A stretch of DNA of 64,000 nt. It comes from Monarcha castaneiventris obscurior (Eukaryota; Chordata; Aves; Passeriformes; Monarchidae). The stretch's first letter is position 1. Every line of letters starts with the position of its first letter. The translations under genes and the position numbers were made by a program. Shown piece after piece: positions 1 to 12,737 of the stretch. The stretch lies in the NCBI GenBank assembly GCA_026261815.1, contig JAMPIT010000379.1, positions 20,758,501 to 20,822,500 of the forward strand, in the 5' to 3' direction. A model generated the notes under the pieces. That model was not told the DNA's origin, searched no databases, and saw only the letters and a program-made list of their open reading frames with translations.

Positions 1-1584
1 ACTGCTGGTTTACATTCTGAAAGGCTTCACTTCCTGAAGTGCATCACTGCAGTGTCACTTCATGTAAACGTTTCCACTCTGTGAATGTTGGAGATCTTTG
101 GCAAGATGGCAGCAAGCGCATTTGAGTGGGAGCTGTTGCTGCAGTCCATGAGGTGCGTGTGCTCAGTGGTGAGCTGCTCCCACTGAACGCTGTCTTGGGA
201 TGCCAGCAGAAAGTGCAGCACTGGCTGGATTTCCCGTGCAGCTTGGTGTGACAGAGCCTGCTGATCCATCACAGCTTGTCAGCGCTCTCACAGCATGCCT
301 AATGAGGGGGTCTGTGATAATGTGGAAGATAGGCTATTCCTTTCCCATCAATTGATCCTTGCAAATCTAGGTGATTTGTCCTTGATGCTTCTTGCAGCAT
401 CTTACAAAGCTGCAGGCTAAAAAGCCAACCAATTTTTCTTCCTTAACTTAAGGGATGCCTGGAGTCAAACAGTAAGGCAAATATAATAACAAATGATGTG
501 TACTTAGAAATCATACATTGGACACTAAGCTAAGGAACTAAAGCTTAATATATTTCTGCTGGGATTTCTCTTTTATTTTCCAATAATAAAGGATTTTAGG
601 AGAAATTTTTATGAAATGTTAGTAAAATAATAACTTTGCAGATTTCAAATTCATGAGCAAAAGGAATGAAAATATTTGAAACAGAAAAGTTAGAAACTAG
701 AACTCCCCCAAAGAAGTAATTTGTATACAGATTTGTGAACCTGTTAGACTTGTGAAATTTATTCTTTACATGCTTGTACTTGAAACTGCCACTTTTTGTT
801 CTGAGTAAAAATTAAAAAATAGTTTGACTTGCTCTTGCTTCTCAAAACCTATTCATTCCCAAGCATTAGCAAACTTCAGCTTAAATGGAAGGTGATCATT
901 CCTATAGTAGTTTCCTTCTTCCTTTAAAGCTCTTATAGCTGTGTGTATACAAAATTTTTGATAGGAAGAACGCTGGTTTAAGAATTAATCTGAACTGGGT
1001 AAACCCAAAGAGTGGGGAGTGGGAAATATGAATAACTGGATTAGTTGTCTGTTTTGCTTAGAACTTTTTAATTATTCCCTCTAGCCCTTAAAATGCCTCA
1101 GGAATACAGTCAAGGAATACTAAAAATGGTACCACCGTATTTTTTTTCCATATATTCTAAAACTGATGGATCTTACTCCCTTTTTTTCCACATCATCTCC
1201 ACCATCTCAGCAGCTGCCAGTCCCAGGCAACTGAAATGATCTCTTTTCAATGTTTTTTAAAGTCATTGTAGATTCTACAAAACCACTAATACAGGATGCC
1301 AGCCTCTTCCACAGATACCACTTCTAGAAGTCAATTTTGTCTTCTTAAATGCTGCTAGGTTCACTTCTGGAGAGCCATACCTAGGCAGAGGTCAGAGCTT
1401 TCATTAGGAAACCCAGAAGAAAGCAAGGAATATTGATAGACTTCATTGTTTCCTAACAAAAATCTTTGTTGCTTTAAGTACTGTGCAATTTTCATTGTGA
1501 ATTCAATAGCCATTAGTTCTATATGATGTTTTAATAAGCTATAAAAGGGTAAGGTTTTAATTGCTAATTAGCAATAAACATTGA

Positions 1585-1599
1585 TTTTTTTTTTTTTTT
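1585..1599. repeat. Poly(T) run, 15 bases
   Basis: A simple homopolymer run. On the minus strand it reads as poly(A), but no retroposed gene body was recognised next to it. Confidence 0.9.
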
Positions 1600-4500
1600 G
1601 CCTCACTGATCTCCCCAGGACAAGCCATGCAGGCTCTTCAGCCCGGATTGTCAGCATTTAATTTCAGCTGTTATCTCCTTTCCTGCTCTCACATTTTTTT
1701 CCACCATCCGACTCTTGTTACAGCCTCCAGTTATAAACTGGAAAACTTCCAACATTGAAATTCTTGTAGAGAGAGAAAGCTGCAATGGGGCTAGGAAGAA
1801 CAGGAAACAGAAGTTGAAATAAAAGACTAATGAAGGATAAGCATCAAAATTCAACCTTGGTTTTAGTAATGACTTTTCAATAAAAGGGGTCTGTAGTCTC
1901 TGACCTACGCTCAGCAGATATATATTAAATAAAAATGTCAAAAATCCCAAAAAAAAGCCCCAAATCCCCAATATCTGTCAAGAATAGTTTTTAGAGTAAC
2001 AGTATCTTCAGCTTGCTTATCCCTAAATTTATTTAAGTGCTAGCTTTTCTGACTGACATCAAGATACTGTGGGCTTGTAATTTGACTGGTACAGTTATCT
2101 TTTACTTAAACGGGAAAAAAAAAGTTGCTTTTCTGTATCTTTTGGAATCACATTATTTTCAACTAAATGTCCCCATGGAAACAAAGTATTTCCTTCTGCA
2201 GCAGCTTCCTTTCTTGCTTTTTAATAAATCAAAAAGTTATGTAATGGTTTTACTACCATCAGTTGCAACTTTGGCAGACTATTTTAAAGCTACAGATGTG
2301 TCATGAAGAATAGCATTATAAGAGAACCAGCTTTATGACAAAGACATGTTAAAAAGACAATAAATATAATTAATTAAAAACTTTTATTTTATAAGTAACA
2401 TTTTAAGTTAACATATACATGTGTATTTTTTTGTATTCTATTTTTATTTTACTTTTAGAAATAAAACCATGGTTTAGTTTGAATCTGTAAATAAAGTGTT
2501 TCAAATTATCAAAATTTTCAGAAAAATGCAGGTATTGATTTTAAGCCCACTTTATCAGCTTCTCCTGGATTCTGTTTAAGAAGCCTTTTCTCACTCACTC
2601 CCTGTTCTTGGCCAAATCACTCCATGTTTCCCAAATTCCTGTTTTATAAAGTGAATAAAATATTTACTTACTGTTCTTAACTCCCAAAGGGCTTTCTGTG
2701 GGTTAATTAGTTAAACTTTGAAAATCTAAAGTGTTATATTAGTGCCAAGTGTTATTATTATGAAACACATTAAAACCACAATGCATGATCAATTATCTCA
2801 GACCAAAGGATGTGCAGCTGCAAAGGATCTAATTAAAAGTTCATAAATAGAATTATTGAAAGCAGGTAAACTTTTGTGCTACCTCACACTTAAAGTGCAC
2901 AGAGACCTATTAGTCACCACCATGCCCTGTATTCCTCATGTCACAGACTGAACAGCCTGAGGTTTGAAAAAAGGCAATATTTTCTTTATTTGCTTAAGAG
3001 GTTATTAAGCAGACTGAAAAGTCCTCCTCTAAAATATCTACAGGCCTTTATTAAAATTGCAATGTGAATGTGGCTAGACAAATGGAAGAAATAGATCTGA
3101 AATACAATAACAGAAGTTATAAATGATATTTCGACTACTCAGAAGGCCATGCTGTTTTCTTCTAAAACCTAAGTCTGAAACCTAAAGGTGGTCACTTGTG
3201 AATTTAGTGACAGAGCTTTTGAGTGACAATAGAAGCTCATTTTATACTGTAGCATTTTGGTTAATATTGTCAGAAAATTTTCTTTGTCTCAATCAGGTCT
3301 TTCTTCTGCTTCAGAGATAATAATGTGGAGTATTTAGCTATAGTGTTGAAGTTGGGAAAATATATCTATATCTTTTAGCATTTCTTGTCACACTGATTTT
3401 TTGGATACAAATTGGAAGGAGGAACGATTCTATCCAGAAAGGTGTATTTATACTCGTCATCATTTGAACTGCATTTATATATCTATCTAGTTCTCGTCAG
3501 TTTCTTCATTTGCCAGGATACCTGTTAATCAATGTGAACCCTAATAAAATATGTTTAAACAAGTTAAGAATTACAGCTGTAGTAATAAAACCAAAATGTG
3601 TTATCAAGGTTCACATTTTCTTTTTGCACTTGCCATGTTTGTTCTTCTTCACATATTTGTATGTCTACAACAATTTGTATCCTCACACCTGTTTGTAAAC
3701 TCAAAGGGTTTTAGATGCAGACATATTCAATACTGTTTTTTTCAGGAAATAAGCCACCACTCTTACAAATTTCTAGTTTCCCTTTAAATTTAAAGTAATT
3801 CTACTAATGCTAGGTGGAAGAAAATTGGGAGATTATTTAATTCAACCTCTTGCTTTAAATGGGACTACTGTTACTATCAGATTATCTATGCAATATAGAA
3901 TACTGCAAGCATCCATAATTTTGTATTAAATACCCTACAGTGTAATTTTTCCAAAATTAATCACTACAAACTGAAAAAAATACAAGATTTATAAAGTAAT
4001 AACTTAAAGGAAAATATTGAAGAGACATCAAAGCCAATTATTTACAGTGATGATATCCCAGAAATTGAAAGTTATTATTGAGAATATATATCTCTCATTT
4101 TACCCATTCATTTGTGCTCAAATCATATGCTCTGCAACTTTTTACCTAGAATCAATCACACCAAAGACACAAACTGGAAATTTTTTTGAAAACAAGATTA
4201 TCAAGTCACTTCCCTTATTTCTCATCCCTTTTATTTTTTTAAAGCATTTTTATTTTCAGGATGAAGTGTGGTGTGGTCAGGAAGAACAAGATGAATCCTT
4301 GTACATATCAAGTAATTATGAACTCTGCATGATCCCGGTATCAGTTTTCTTAGCACTTCTCTATTTCTTACACTCTTGAAACTGGATATTACTTAATCTA
4401 CTGTGCACTGCACTTTTTCTTACATGAAGCACTTTGAAGTATGTTTTACATGGCATTTGACATAGAATTTAAGCAGTGGGTTGCTAACTTCTTCCTTGAT

Positions 4501-6299
4501 TTATATTGTATTCTTCTTCCAAAACAGTAAATATCCTGTTTGCAATCTTCATTACATGAATATATTAGGTTGAAAGGTCTATGTTTGTTTTTAAATTTTT
4601 TTAAGTGTTAACTCCCTAATCTCTCTCCTGCTAAGTACCTTACATCTTAACAGATAATTTTTCATTGCATTTTTAAGTACTATTCCACTTACTTCTTACT
4701 TGAATAATATTTATCATTTTTAGACAATTCATTAGAACTCTTCAAAGCTTTCAGTTCACATATATTTTTTACCTTTGTGCATCTATATAAAATGAACATA
4801 TTGTGTTTTGTACCAAAAAAATCAAATAAGCCAAAGCAAAGGTTATTCTTTATGATTATTATCACCCCAAAACACTGCCATAATTTTATAATAAAAGTTC
4901 AATAACTGTTTGGCTGAGATTTTTAAAATTATTTTCGCATGATATTTTGACATGCTGTTTCTTTTTAATAGACTTGACCTGACTATCTTAAACCACAGAA
5001 CTTTCAGAAAGTCCTGGGACATTACTGAGGAATTTCTATGTTTTTCAAATGTTTCTTCTTGGTACATACCCACTTTTGCTATAAAAGCATCAAATTACAA
5101 CATAATTTTAGATTACACTATTACTTCATTAAGAAATTTTGCCAGTGGTATTTGAGTGACTGTTTTCAGTGCTAGGTCTTCAGAGATTTAAAATATTGGT
5201 TGTTGGATGATTGGTCCTCTTTGGGCTGTCTAGTGAACTACAGCATATCACTGCTCAACACCAAGGAAGATAGCCATGGTAATGCCAGTAGATGTCCTGA
5301 TCATTTTACTTATAGGCTCATGTATTATTCTCATGAAATGCTATTTGTTAGAATAAGAGAGGCAACTTTTTCTGTAACTAAATAAAGGCTCTGAGTGGTA
5401 GATAAATTGCAAGGTATGTCAAAATAATTTACTCTGGTCAGTGGAACTATGAAAACTCACACAGCCATTGTGATGTTCATGATAGATATTGACTATTCCC
5501 AGCCTCACTGGAGGTCACCTATTATTTTTAAAATGTAGTAATTTTTTACCAGAAATATCCACTATTATGTAATACCTGTGGTAATGTCATGATCTATATT
5601 TCTTATGTCATTTAACAGAATGCAAGGAACCATATTTAGTCTAAATTATTATTATTATGGAATGAAGAAAGCACTATTCAAAAGCCAAAGTGTGCTCACA
5701 GAAAGACTCAAGTAAAACAGTTACCAACGGAAATATCCCTGGTTAAACCACCTTACATTTTATGCTACCAATGTAGATTTTTGTGTGTTTTAGTCAGTTT
5801 TAAAAAGCTCAGATAAATGCTCTGCAGTGAATCTATTTGAAATAATCATTTAAATGATTTTTTTTTATTCCCCTCTACACCATTATTTACCAGTAATATT
5901 CAGGGTATTCATTCTTGCTTCTCATAAATCTGCAAAATAAAATTATGTTGTTTGCTTGGCAAGTGTGATCATCTCAGAAACTTTCGTAAGAAGCGTTATC
6001 TTGCTCTTCAGTAGCAAGCTTGTTTCTTCTAAAGGAATAATATTAATAACCATAACACTGCAGATGCAAATAGCTTGTTTACTTCGTCAGTAAAGACAAA
6101 GTTTTCTTCAGGCCAGATATGTGGGTTTCCATGTGCTGGGTTTCTTTGTTAACAGTGGGTGCTAAAAAAAAAGAGAGAAATCTCAAGCAGAACCGGTAAA
6201 TCTTTCCTGGCTTCCAGCAGCATCAAAACAACAGCCTAAGATGACTTGATTCATCATAAGCCAGCTGAAAATTCTGCAAGTATTAGTCAAATATTCAGG

Positions 6300-6330
6300 A
6301 AAAAAAAAAAAACCCCAAACAAACAAATAA
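6300..6330. repeat. A-rich then A/C-rich tract
   Basis: Thirteen A residues are followed by CCCC and AAAC/AAAT units. It resembles the longer A/C-rich tract at 25478-25598 and is probably a decayed poly(A) or simple repeat. Confidence 0.75.
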
Positions 6331-8094
6331 TTTAATGTTTCTACAAAGGTATTTTTATTTTCTTTTTTTTTTCCCCTTGTAATAGCATTTAGAAAATTTT
6401 CAAGACCTTTGGACTTATATCTCATTTTCAGGGGGTTTTTAGTGGTTTTCACCAACTACTAATTGAGGAAACTGTATGAAATTGAAGCCAATTGATAATG
6501 TTTCCATGAAGCATCAGATATTAATGGATCAGATATCAATTAAATTTAGTGGTGGTTTCCATAACATATTTGTTCTCAGGGTTTTTTTTGGATCCTCCCA
6601 TGTTCCAGTCTTGATAGCTATTTTTACACAACTGAACGAAATGAACTGTGATTGAGTTAGAAAATAGTATAAAATCTCCACAGAAACCTGGATAAGTCAT
6701 CAGATAGACTCACACACAATGATCATGGGAATTCATTCAAAGAATGTATTCAATGATATTCAGCTTAAATTGTAACCCAAAAAACAAGGATAATAATATA
6801 TATTTCAACAGTCAGATTGTGATGTGCTCAGTACCTGTAGCTAGGATCAATGTTCCCAAAAACCTCCATTCTTAATCAAATTAAAGGTTAAGGAAGACAT
6901 TCTTAAATGTTTTCTGTTCTAATTACTTGATTTAGGTTAGCAAAACCGCATATAGGTACATTTATAAAAATTAAAAATGCTGAGCTATTGACCAATTTGA
7001 AATCTAGACCTTATTTTAAAAACATATATAAAATACAACTGAACTTTCTTGAGTATGAAGTTGTGTGATTGAAGTTCTCTTTCATAAAATCTGATCTAAA
7101 TACTGACAATAATAAAAGCAGAGATTGTTTTCAGTAACACTATGAATCACACCTGCAGATTTAAAGCATTTTGCTTTCTTTTTATTAAAAACAATTTAAC
7201 AGCTGCCATAAAATCAGGAAGAAATATAAATTCAGATATATGTACCCTTCAACTTAGATGTGAGAATGAAAAATTAGTAATAGCAGCTGGAATATTCTTT
7301 GATTATAAGGTAAAATATTTTTTTTCTATTTGCCTTAATCATGACATCTCATAACATTTTTGTATGGTTGTATTCTTTGTTTATACCTTAAAAATGGACA
7401 GCAAAAATTACATAAAAAATGTTATAGGCCTTTTTTTGAATTTTCTACTTCCTTATTTATATTTCAATTTCATTCTATATTTCATCTTGTGAACCAATTT
7501 TTTTTCAAAAATAGAGCACCAAGCCAGGATGTCCATAGTGCAATAGTCCATCTGTTGTATGTACAAACATGCAGAAGTAACAACATACAACTTAGATAGC
7601 CATACAGGGATTAGAGCAAATGCTAAGACCTTCTGTCCAAGCAAAGGACTCCTAAAATCCCTGCTCAGCTACTGCAGAACTGAGGTGGCACCTTAGCACC
7701 CGGGTTCTTCAGCTTTTTTAGGGTCTTCCCTCACGTCTCAGTCTCTCTGGTGACCAGAATGTGACCATTCAGTTTTAGAACCTCAACACGGTGCATCTTT
7801 CCAGCCTCATCTGGTTCACACCAAGAGGGATTTACAGAAGGCATTTACAGCTTCTGTTTTCTTTCAAATTTCGTTAGTAGGAAATGGAAGGTGGCAGGTC
7901 AGGTAGTAGTTAAGCACTCATGCTTAACACAGGAAAGCCGGGTTTTTGTATGCACATAAGAGACATCAGGCTCCCTACAGCCACAGCTGCCACAAGTGAA
8001 CCATGTAAAGTGCCGTAGGCTGGCTTCACTGAAAAGGGGGGAGGAGGAAGAGAAACTACCTGCGTCTTTAGCTGGTTTATTTGATGTGTTCCTC

Positions 8095-8300
8095 TGAGAA
8101 AAAGAGTTCTCAGAGCTGCTTCTCAGCAGGTCAAACCACAGCTTGTACTGGTGCATAGGGTTGTTCCTCCACAGGTGCAGGACCCTGCATTTGTGTTTGT
8201 TGAATTTCAGAATTTTCTGCTCAGCCCATTTCTCCAGCCTGTCAGAAGCCTTCTGAAGAGCAGCACAGCACTCTGGACTGGACAATTCGGAGGCACTTTC
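8095..8300 (-). mobile_element. CR1 LINE fragment (reverse transcriptase, C-terminal half)
   Basis: The minus-strand translation carries CR1 reverse-transcriptase landmarks downstream of the catalytic core: a stretch reading LEKWAE, then KFNKHKC, then VLHLWRNNPMHQY, then a DLLRSSSE-like segment. These match the family's usual order. Similarity stops abruptly near 8095, where the open frame runs on into unrelated sequence, and near 8300. Neither the element's 3' tip nor its catalytic FADD box is present. It is a dead, truncated fragment; the 128-codon frame at 7899-8285 is part CR1 and part chance read-through. Confidence 0.85.
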
Positions 8301-10964
8301 AAGGCTGTTCTATCATTTAATAGATTTCCAAGACCCAGATGATGAGCAGTTTTGACTAAAGGCTGGATTTCTTCCTATAAATTGATAGTATTCTGTGGAA
8401 ATGAAATCCAGATGAATTCATAGTTTTGTTATATTCAAATTAGATGTTTGTATTAACATTAATTAATTGAGTCTCATATCACTCTGCAGCAGACTAGTCT
8501 TCCTATCAACTAACATTGATATGAAAGCTTAGATAATTAACTGTAAGTCAAGAATTTTTGTATCCTTTATATGAATATGTTCTTTAAAAAGGCAATGTGT
8601 TTATATATGCACAAACCTTTTTTTTAACATTTGTGAGAAAAGCAGTTAAGACTGCTATATAATGAGCAATTGTGCCAACAATAAATCAAATTTCTTTATA
8701 ATTTGTATGATGCAGTACTGTAAATTATATACGCAAGATCAATAATTGGCAATAAAATATCAAGCTATAATTCTACAACCTCCCTGACCATATTACACAT
8801 ACTTATGTAAAAATAGAACTTAATTCTTAGTATACTGTCTAGAATTTACTACATAAGAAAAAAAAAAAATAGTTAGGGGTCTGACCACTAGAACAATCTA
8901 AAGCACTCCCAGAAAAACTAGTAAGATTTTTGAGTGGGATGCAGGAAAGCATTTAAAGCAATTTCAGGAATCCAAGGATATCTCACCTGCTTTACATAAC
9001 CTCTAAAGAAGGGTACAGAACCAATGAAAAATCTGTTAATCTGCCAGACCCTTCTAAAAGGGCTGATTACCGTAAGGCATTTAAAATGGTAATAGATGCC
9101 TTTGCTGAGGCAGCTGCATATTGTATACCACTTCTGAAAACTTGTGAAAGGTCTCCAGTGGAGCACAGATTCACAAGCAAGAAATAGTTAGGAAAGCAAA
9201 ATGTAGAGTGAGATAATTGATCTTCAGCCTGAATTTTTGTGAGGTGGAAAATCTATTATGAATTGCTATCTCATTTTCTTTTTCTAGGTATTGCATGCAT
9301 TGCACTTCTCTAAAATCTGGAGGGATTTCCAAAGAATTAAGGGACAGAACAAATCCAGTGATCTTCCATTTGAATGGTAGTGTTCTGGAAAGAAAAATAT
9401 AATGGAGAAAGTCCAGAGCTTAATGTAAATGTTTGAAGTTGATAGAAACGATGGTTTGAAGGGAATTCCTAAGTTCTGCATGAACCTTCTCAATTAGGCA
9501 CAGTTTCTTCATTGAAGTTCTTAAAAATAAAATATTCCTTTTAAATGTAATTACATTTATGTTTCACAATTTTTGCTTCCATTGTAGTATTTTTAATTCT
9601 TTCAAATAGGACAACATATCAGATTTGGTTACTATTCCTTAGTGCTTATTGGGTAGAGGCTTTTAAAATTTTTGGCTAAATCACTGTGAACTGATTTTGG
9701 TTGGAGTATTACCAAACTATTTAGTAACTATTTTAAAATCATTATAATTTTGAGTTTTACTAGGTAAGATTAATCTCTTTTATTAGACAAGAATAATGCA
9801 AACCAACGCAAATTATAATTTGATACAAAAGATGCAGTGAACATTACTGCCACAGAGATAAGCTTCATTCATCATATCAAGAAATGTTAGTTTTTAAATA
9901 ACATTATCTCCAACTCTTTTGCTTGTTCAAGTGTCTAAACACTTGAAATTGGAAAATATTCCATAACATAGGGTTACATCAAATGGAAGTAAGCTAAGAA
10001 TCAGATAGAATTCCTATTAATTTCAACAGGTATAAGCAGAATAATATATATATTTCTAACCACTAATAATCTAATATTTCTAGGTTAGTATATAGTAACA
10101 AAAATGGAAATATTATTTTCACAAATCACCTGCAAACTTACCAAATTTTTGCCACTATCAATTTTATATTTGATCAATTTCTTTATCAATGAATCTCAAT
10201 AAGAAAACCCCCTTGATGTCTGATGGATTCCTGTTGATCACCATAATGTTGATATGAAATAGCATTTTTATCTGTCTTCACACAATCGACAGTAATAAAT
10301 TAAGTACATAATATGTCATGAGTAGTAGCAAAATAAATGTTAAGAATATATTCTCGAGGAGGGAACATCTGCCTAAAACAGTAGTGCCTATGCAGTCTCC
10401 CATAGGTATATCTCCTTTCCTACCTGTAAATTTTGCCAAAATAAAATCTAATTTTTTAAAGTTTTATGAGAGCAGAAGATGCTTGTCTCAGAGCTCTGAA
10501 ACTGCTTCTTACTAAGCTGTCATACTTTTGAAATTGTCAGAGTACACAGTGCTGAGAAGAAGAGTACAAGCAAAATTATTTTGACACTTCCTGAAGACAT
10601 CTAATTTTTTTAAAAGTGTTGATTTATGCATACAGAGTAAATACAACACTTTTTAGGAAATATTTGATTTATGGAAAATTCACCACAATTGCTCATTTAC
10701 TTTCTGGGGAAAAAGCATCTGGCATCCTAAACCAAGGAGGTAGGGAGTATGAGAGACGGAGCAGGGGGATAAATTAAGATACAGATTGTTAAATATCCTT
10801 GTCTGCTTATATGCAGGAAAAAGTCTCTCATTAAATAAGACTTTTCTCTGTAGCTCTCAGATACCAGCAGGTTTGTGCTGTGATTTTTCTGTTTTCATCT
10901 AAGGGTAGAGTGTTTTACAAAACTTTTGGATTTCTGATCAGTCTGTATTATACTTTGAGGCCAA
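8301..10964. other. AT-rich noncoding stretch
   Basis: No gene, RNA or named repeat recognised. Several poly(T)/poly(A) runs and short open frames occur, none with protein-like features that I can defend. Confidence 0.6.
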
Positions 10965-12530
10965 AGGAAGACACAGCTAGCAGAGACATAGCAGTCACAC
11001 AGCAAAGGCTCAGAGCAGCTCTGCTGGTTGATGGCTGTGTGGGGATGCCTGAAGATAAGGCAGTGATGGTCCCAGTACAGCACAGGGCATGTTGGCTGTC
11101 ATTGACTGGTGCAAATGTCAGTGGCACAGAGGAGATCTCTGATGAGGAGGATATCTGTGTCCAGGTCTGGGACTGGAGATAGGGTTGTTGCCTCTCCTGG
11201 GACCAGGGCAGCAGAGGCCTGAGTAACCAGGTGAAGGAACTGCAGGAGGAGGTGACCAACAATATGGGTTCCTGTTGACAGGGTTAAAAGCAAAAACCAC
11301 ACTCATCTTTAACAAGGACAAGAAGGAGGATCCAGATAACTGCAGTCAGCCAAGTTTCAGTCTGTAGGAAAGTTATAGAGGGAATCCCCTTACAAGTTAT
11401 TTCTATGCAGATTAAGGACAAGAAGACAGTTAGGAATGGGCAAGATGGGTTTAGCACAAACTGATCACTTCTGACTAACCTGATAGCCTTATATGATGAG
11501 ATAACTGGTTTTGTGGACAAGAGTAGTGGATTTTGTAGACCTTAGCTTTAGTACACCTTCTGTAGGCTCCTTGTCACCAAATTGTTGAGATACTGACTGG
11601 ATAACCAGATGACCAAGTGGGTTGGCACACTTGCAGTGGCTTGATTGCTTGGCTTAAAGTATTGTGATCAGTAATGCAAATTCTAGCTGGCAGCCAGTAG
11701 CAAGTTGCATCCCTCAGAGATTCATGTCTTCATTAATTACCTGCAGTGAAGGGCACTTTCAACAAGTTTGCAGATGTCACCAAACTTGGGAATGTGGGAC
11801 TGCCAATTTGCAGGACAGGGCAGCTATTCAGAATGGGCTGGAGGAACAGATTGAAAGGAACTTCAATCAACAGCCCAGATGCAGAGGAGCTTGACAGAAT
11901 AGGACATGGTGGTCCTAGTGGTCCAAGTTCAACATGAGCCAGCAATGTTCTCTTACAGATAGACAGTAGTGTCCTGGGCTGCATTAGACAAAGTATTGCC
12001 ACCAAGTTGAGGGAAGTGAATCTTCCCCTCTATTCTGAACTGGTGAGGTCACACCTGGAGTATTGTGTCACGTTCTGGAATCCTCTGTGCAAGAGAGACA
12101 TGGACATGCTATAGACAGTCCAGTGAAGGGCCACAAGGATGGTGAATGGACTGGAGGTCCTATACTATGAAGAAAGGCTGTTAGAGAACTGGGACTGCTC
12201 GGCCGGGAGAAGTGAAATAGGATGAGGGACATCATCACTATATATAAATACCTGAAGGACAGTGTAAGGAGAGAGGATGGGGTCAGGTTATTTTCACTGT
12301 TGCTCAATGACAGGCACAGAGGCAATGGACACACACTAAAACAAGGAAGTTCCCTTAGAACATCAGGAAACACTTTTCATTGGTGGTCAACCATTGGAAC
12401 AAGTTGTCCAGGGAGGTTGTGAGTTCTCTTGGAAATATTTAAAAGGCATCTGGACACAGTCCTGGGAAAGTAGGTCTAGGTGGCAAAGCTTGAGCAGAGA
12501 GATTGGATCAGTTGACCTCCAGAGGTCCTT
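10965..12530 (+). mobile_element. CR1 LINE, 5'-truncated and internally damaged copy
   Basis: This is the longest CR1 copy in the window. From about 11300 the sequence follows the CR1 reverse-transcriptase region: the FKKGKKEDPGNY-like start (here from CTTTAACAAGGACAAGAAGG), a segment reading as SLTNLIALYDE-like sequence across a frameshift, and the catalytic box at 11767-11778. It continues through the RPHLEYCV-like and YKYLK segments (near 12242-12256) to the 3' untranslated region that ends at AGAGGTCC. The catalytic box reads FADV instead of the family FADD: the second aspartate codon is replaced by valine at 11776-11778. Multiple stops and frameshifts confirm it is inactive. The first 300 bases (GC-richer, with a CTGCAGGAGGAGGTGA motif near 11240) look like CR1 5' sequence joined directly to the polymerase, implying an internal deletion; that part is less certain. 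The terminal octamers are missing. Confidence 0.88.
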
Positions 12531-12719
12531 TCACAGAATAATCAAGACTGGAAGAGACCTTCAAGATGATCCATACCAACCAACAACCTAGCGCCAACAT
12601 AATCACCCTTAAACCATATCACCAAGTGCCACATCCAGACATCTGTTGAACACTTCCAGAAATGGTGATCAACCACCTCCCTGGGCAACTTATTCTGGTG
12701 TCTAAACACCCTTTCAGTG
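12531..12719 (-). mobile_element. CR1 LINE 3' end, opposite orientation
   Basis: It begins with TCACAGAATAATCAAG, the reverse complement of a CR1 3' tip, and runs through the 3' untranslated region and the last coding segment (the reverse complement contains the CACCCTTTCAGTGA-type sequence). The element breaks off at 12719 and is followed directly by 18 A residues. It abuts the plus-strand copy exactly at 12530/12531, so the two 3' ends point at each other. Confidence 0.85.
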
Positions 12720-12737
12720 AAAAAAAAAAAAAAAAAA
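12720..12737. repeat. Poly(A) run, 18 bases
   Basis: A pure A run directly at the 5' break of the minus-strand CR1 fragment. CR1 elements normally end in octamer repeats, not poly(A), so this run is not the element's own tail. Confidence 0.9.

Larger units (their letters stand above)
1..8094. other. AT-rich noncoding stretch, no recognised gene
   Basis: I find no repeat family or gene that I can name here. The sequence is A+T-rich with many short open frames of biased, low-information composition. The first 300 bases are more GC-rich and hold a 70-codon minus-strand frame (60-272, GTG or internal ATG start) of balanced composition. It is bounded by a TGA just upstream and matches nothing I recognise. 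A 120-codon plus-strand frame at 4017-4379 is rich in Phe, Ile, Leu and Ser, as expected from AT-rich noise. Confidence 0.6.

Noticed and set aside
4017..4379. 120-codon plus-strand open frame
   Set aside because: Composition (Phe, Ile, Leu, Ser, Tyr) is that of translated AT-rich noise; no domain, splice or start context supports it.
7899..8094. C-terminal half of a 128-codon minus-strand frame
   Set aside because: CR1 similarity stops near 8095; the rest is chance read-through into flanking sequence.
10880..11321. Several overlapping open frames on both strands
   Set aside because: They fall in the 5' part of a damaged CR1 copy; mutual overlap in many frames indicates composition, not coding.
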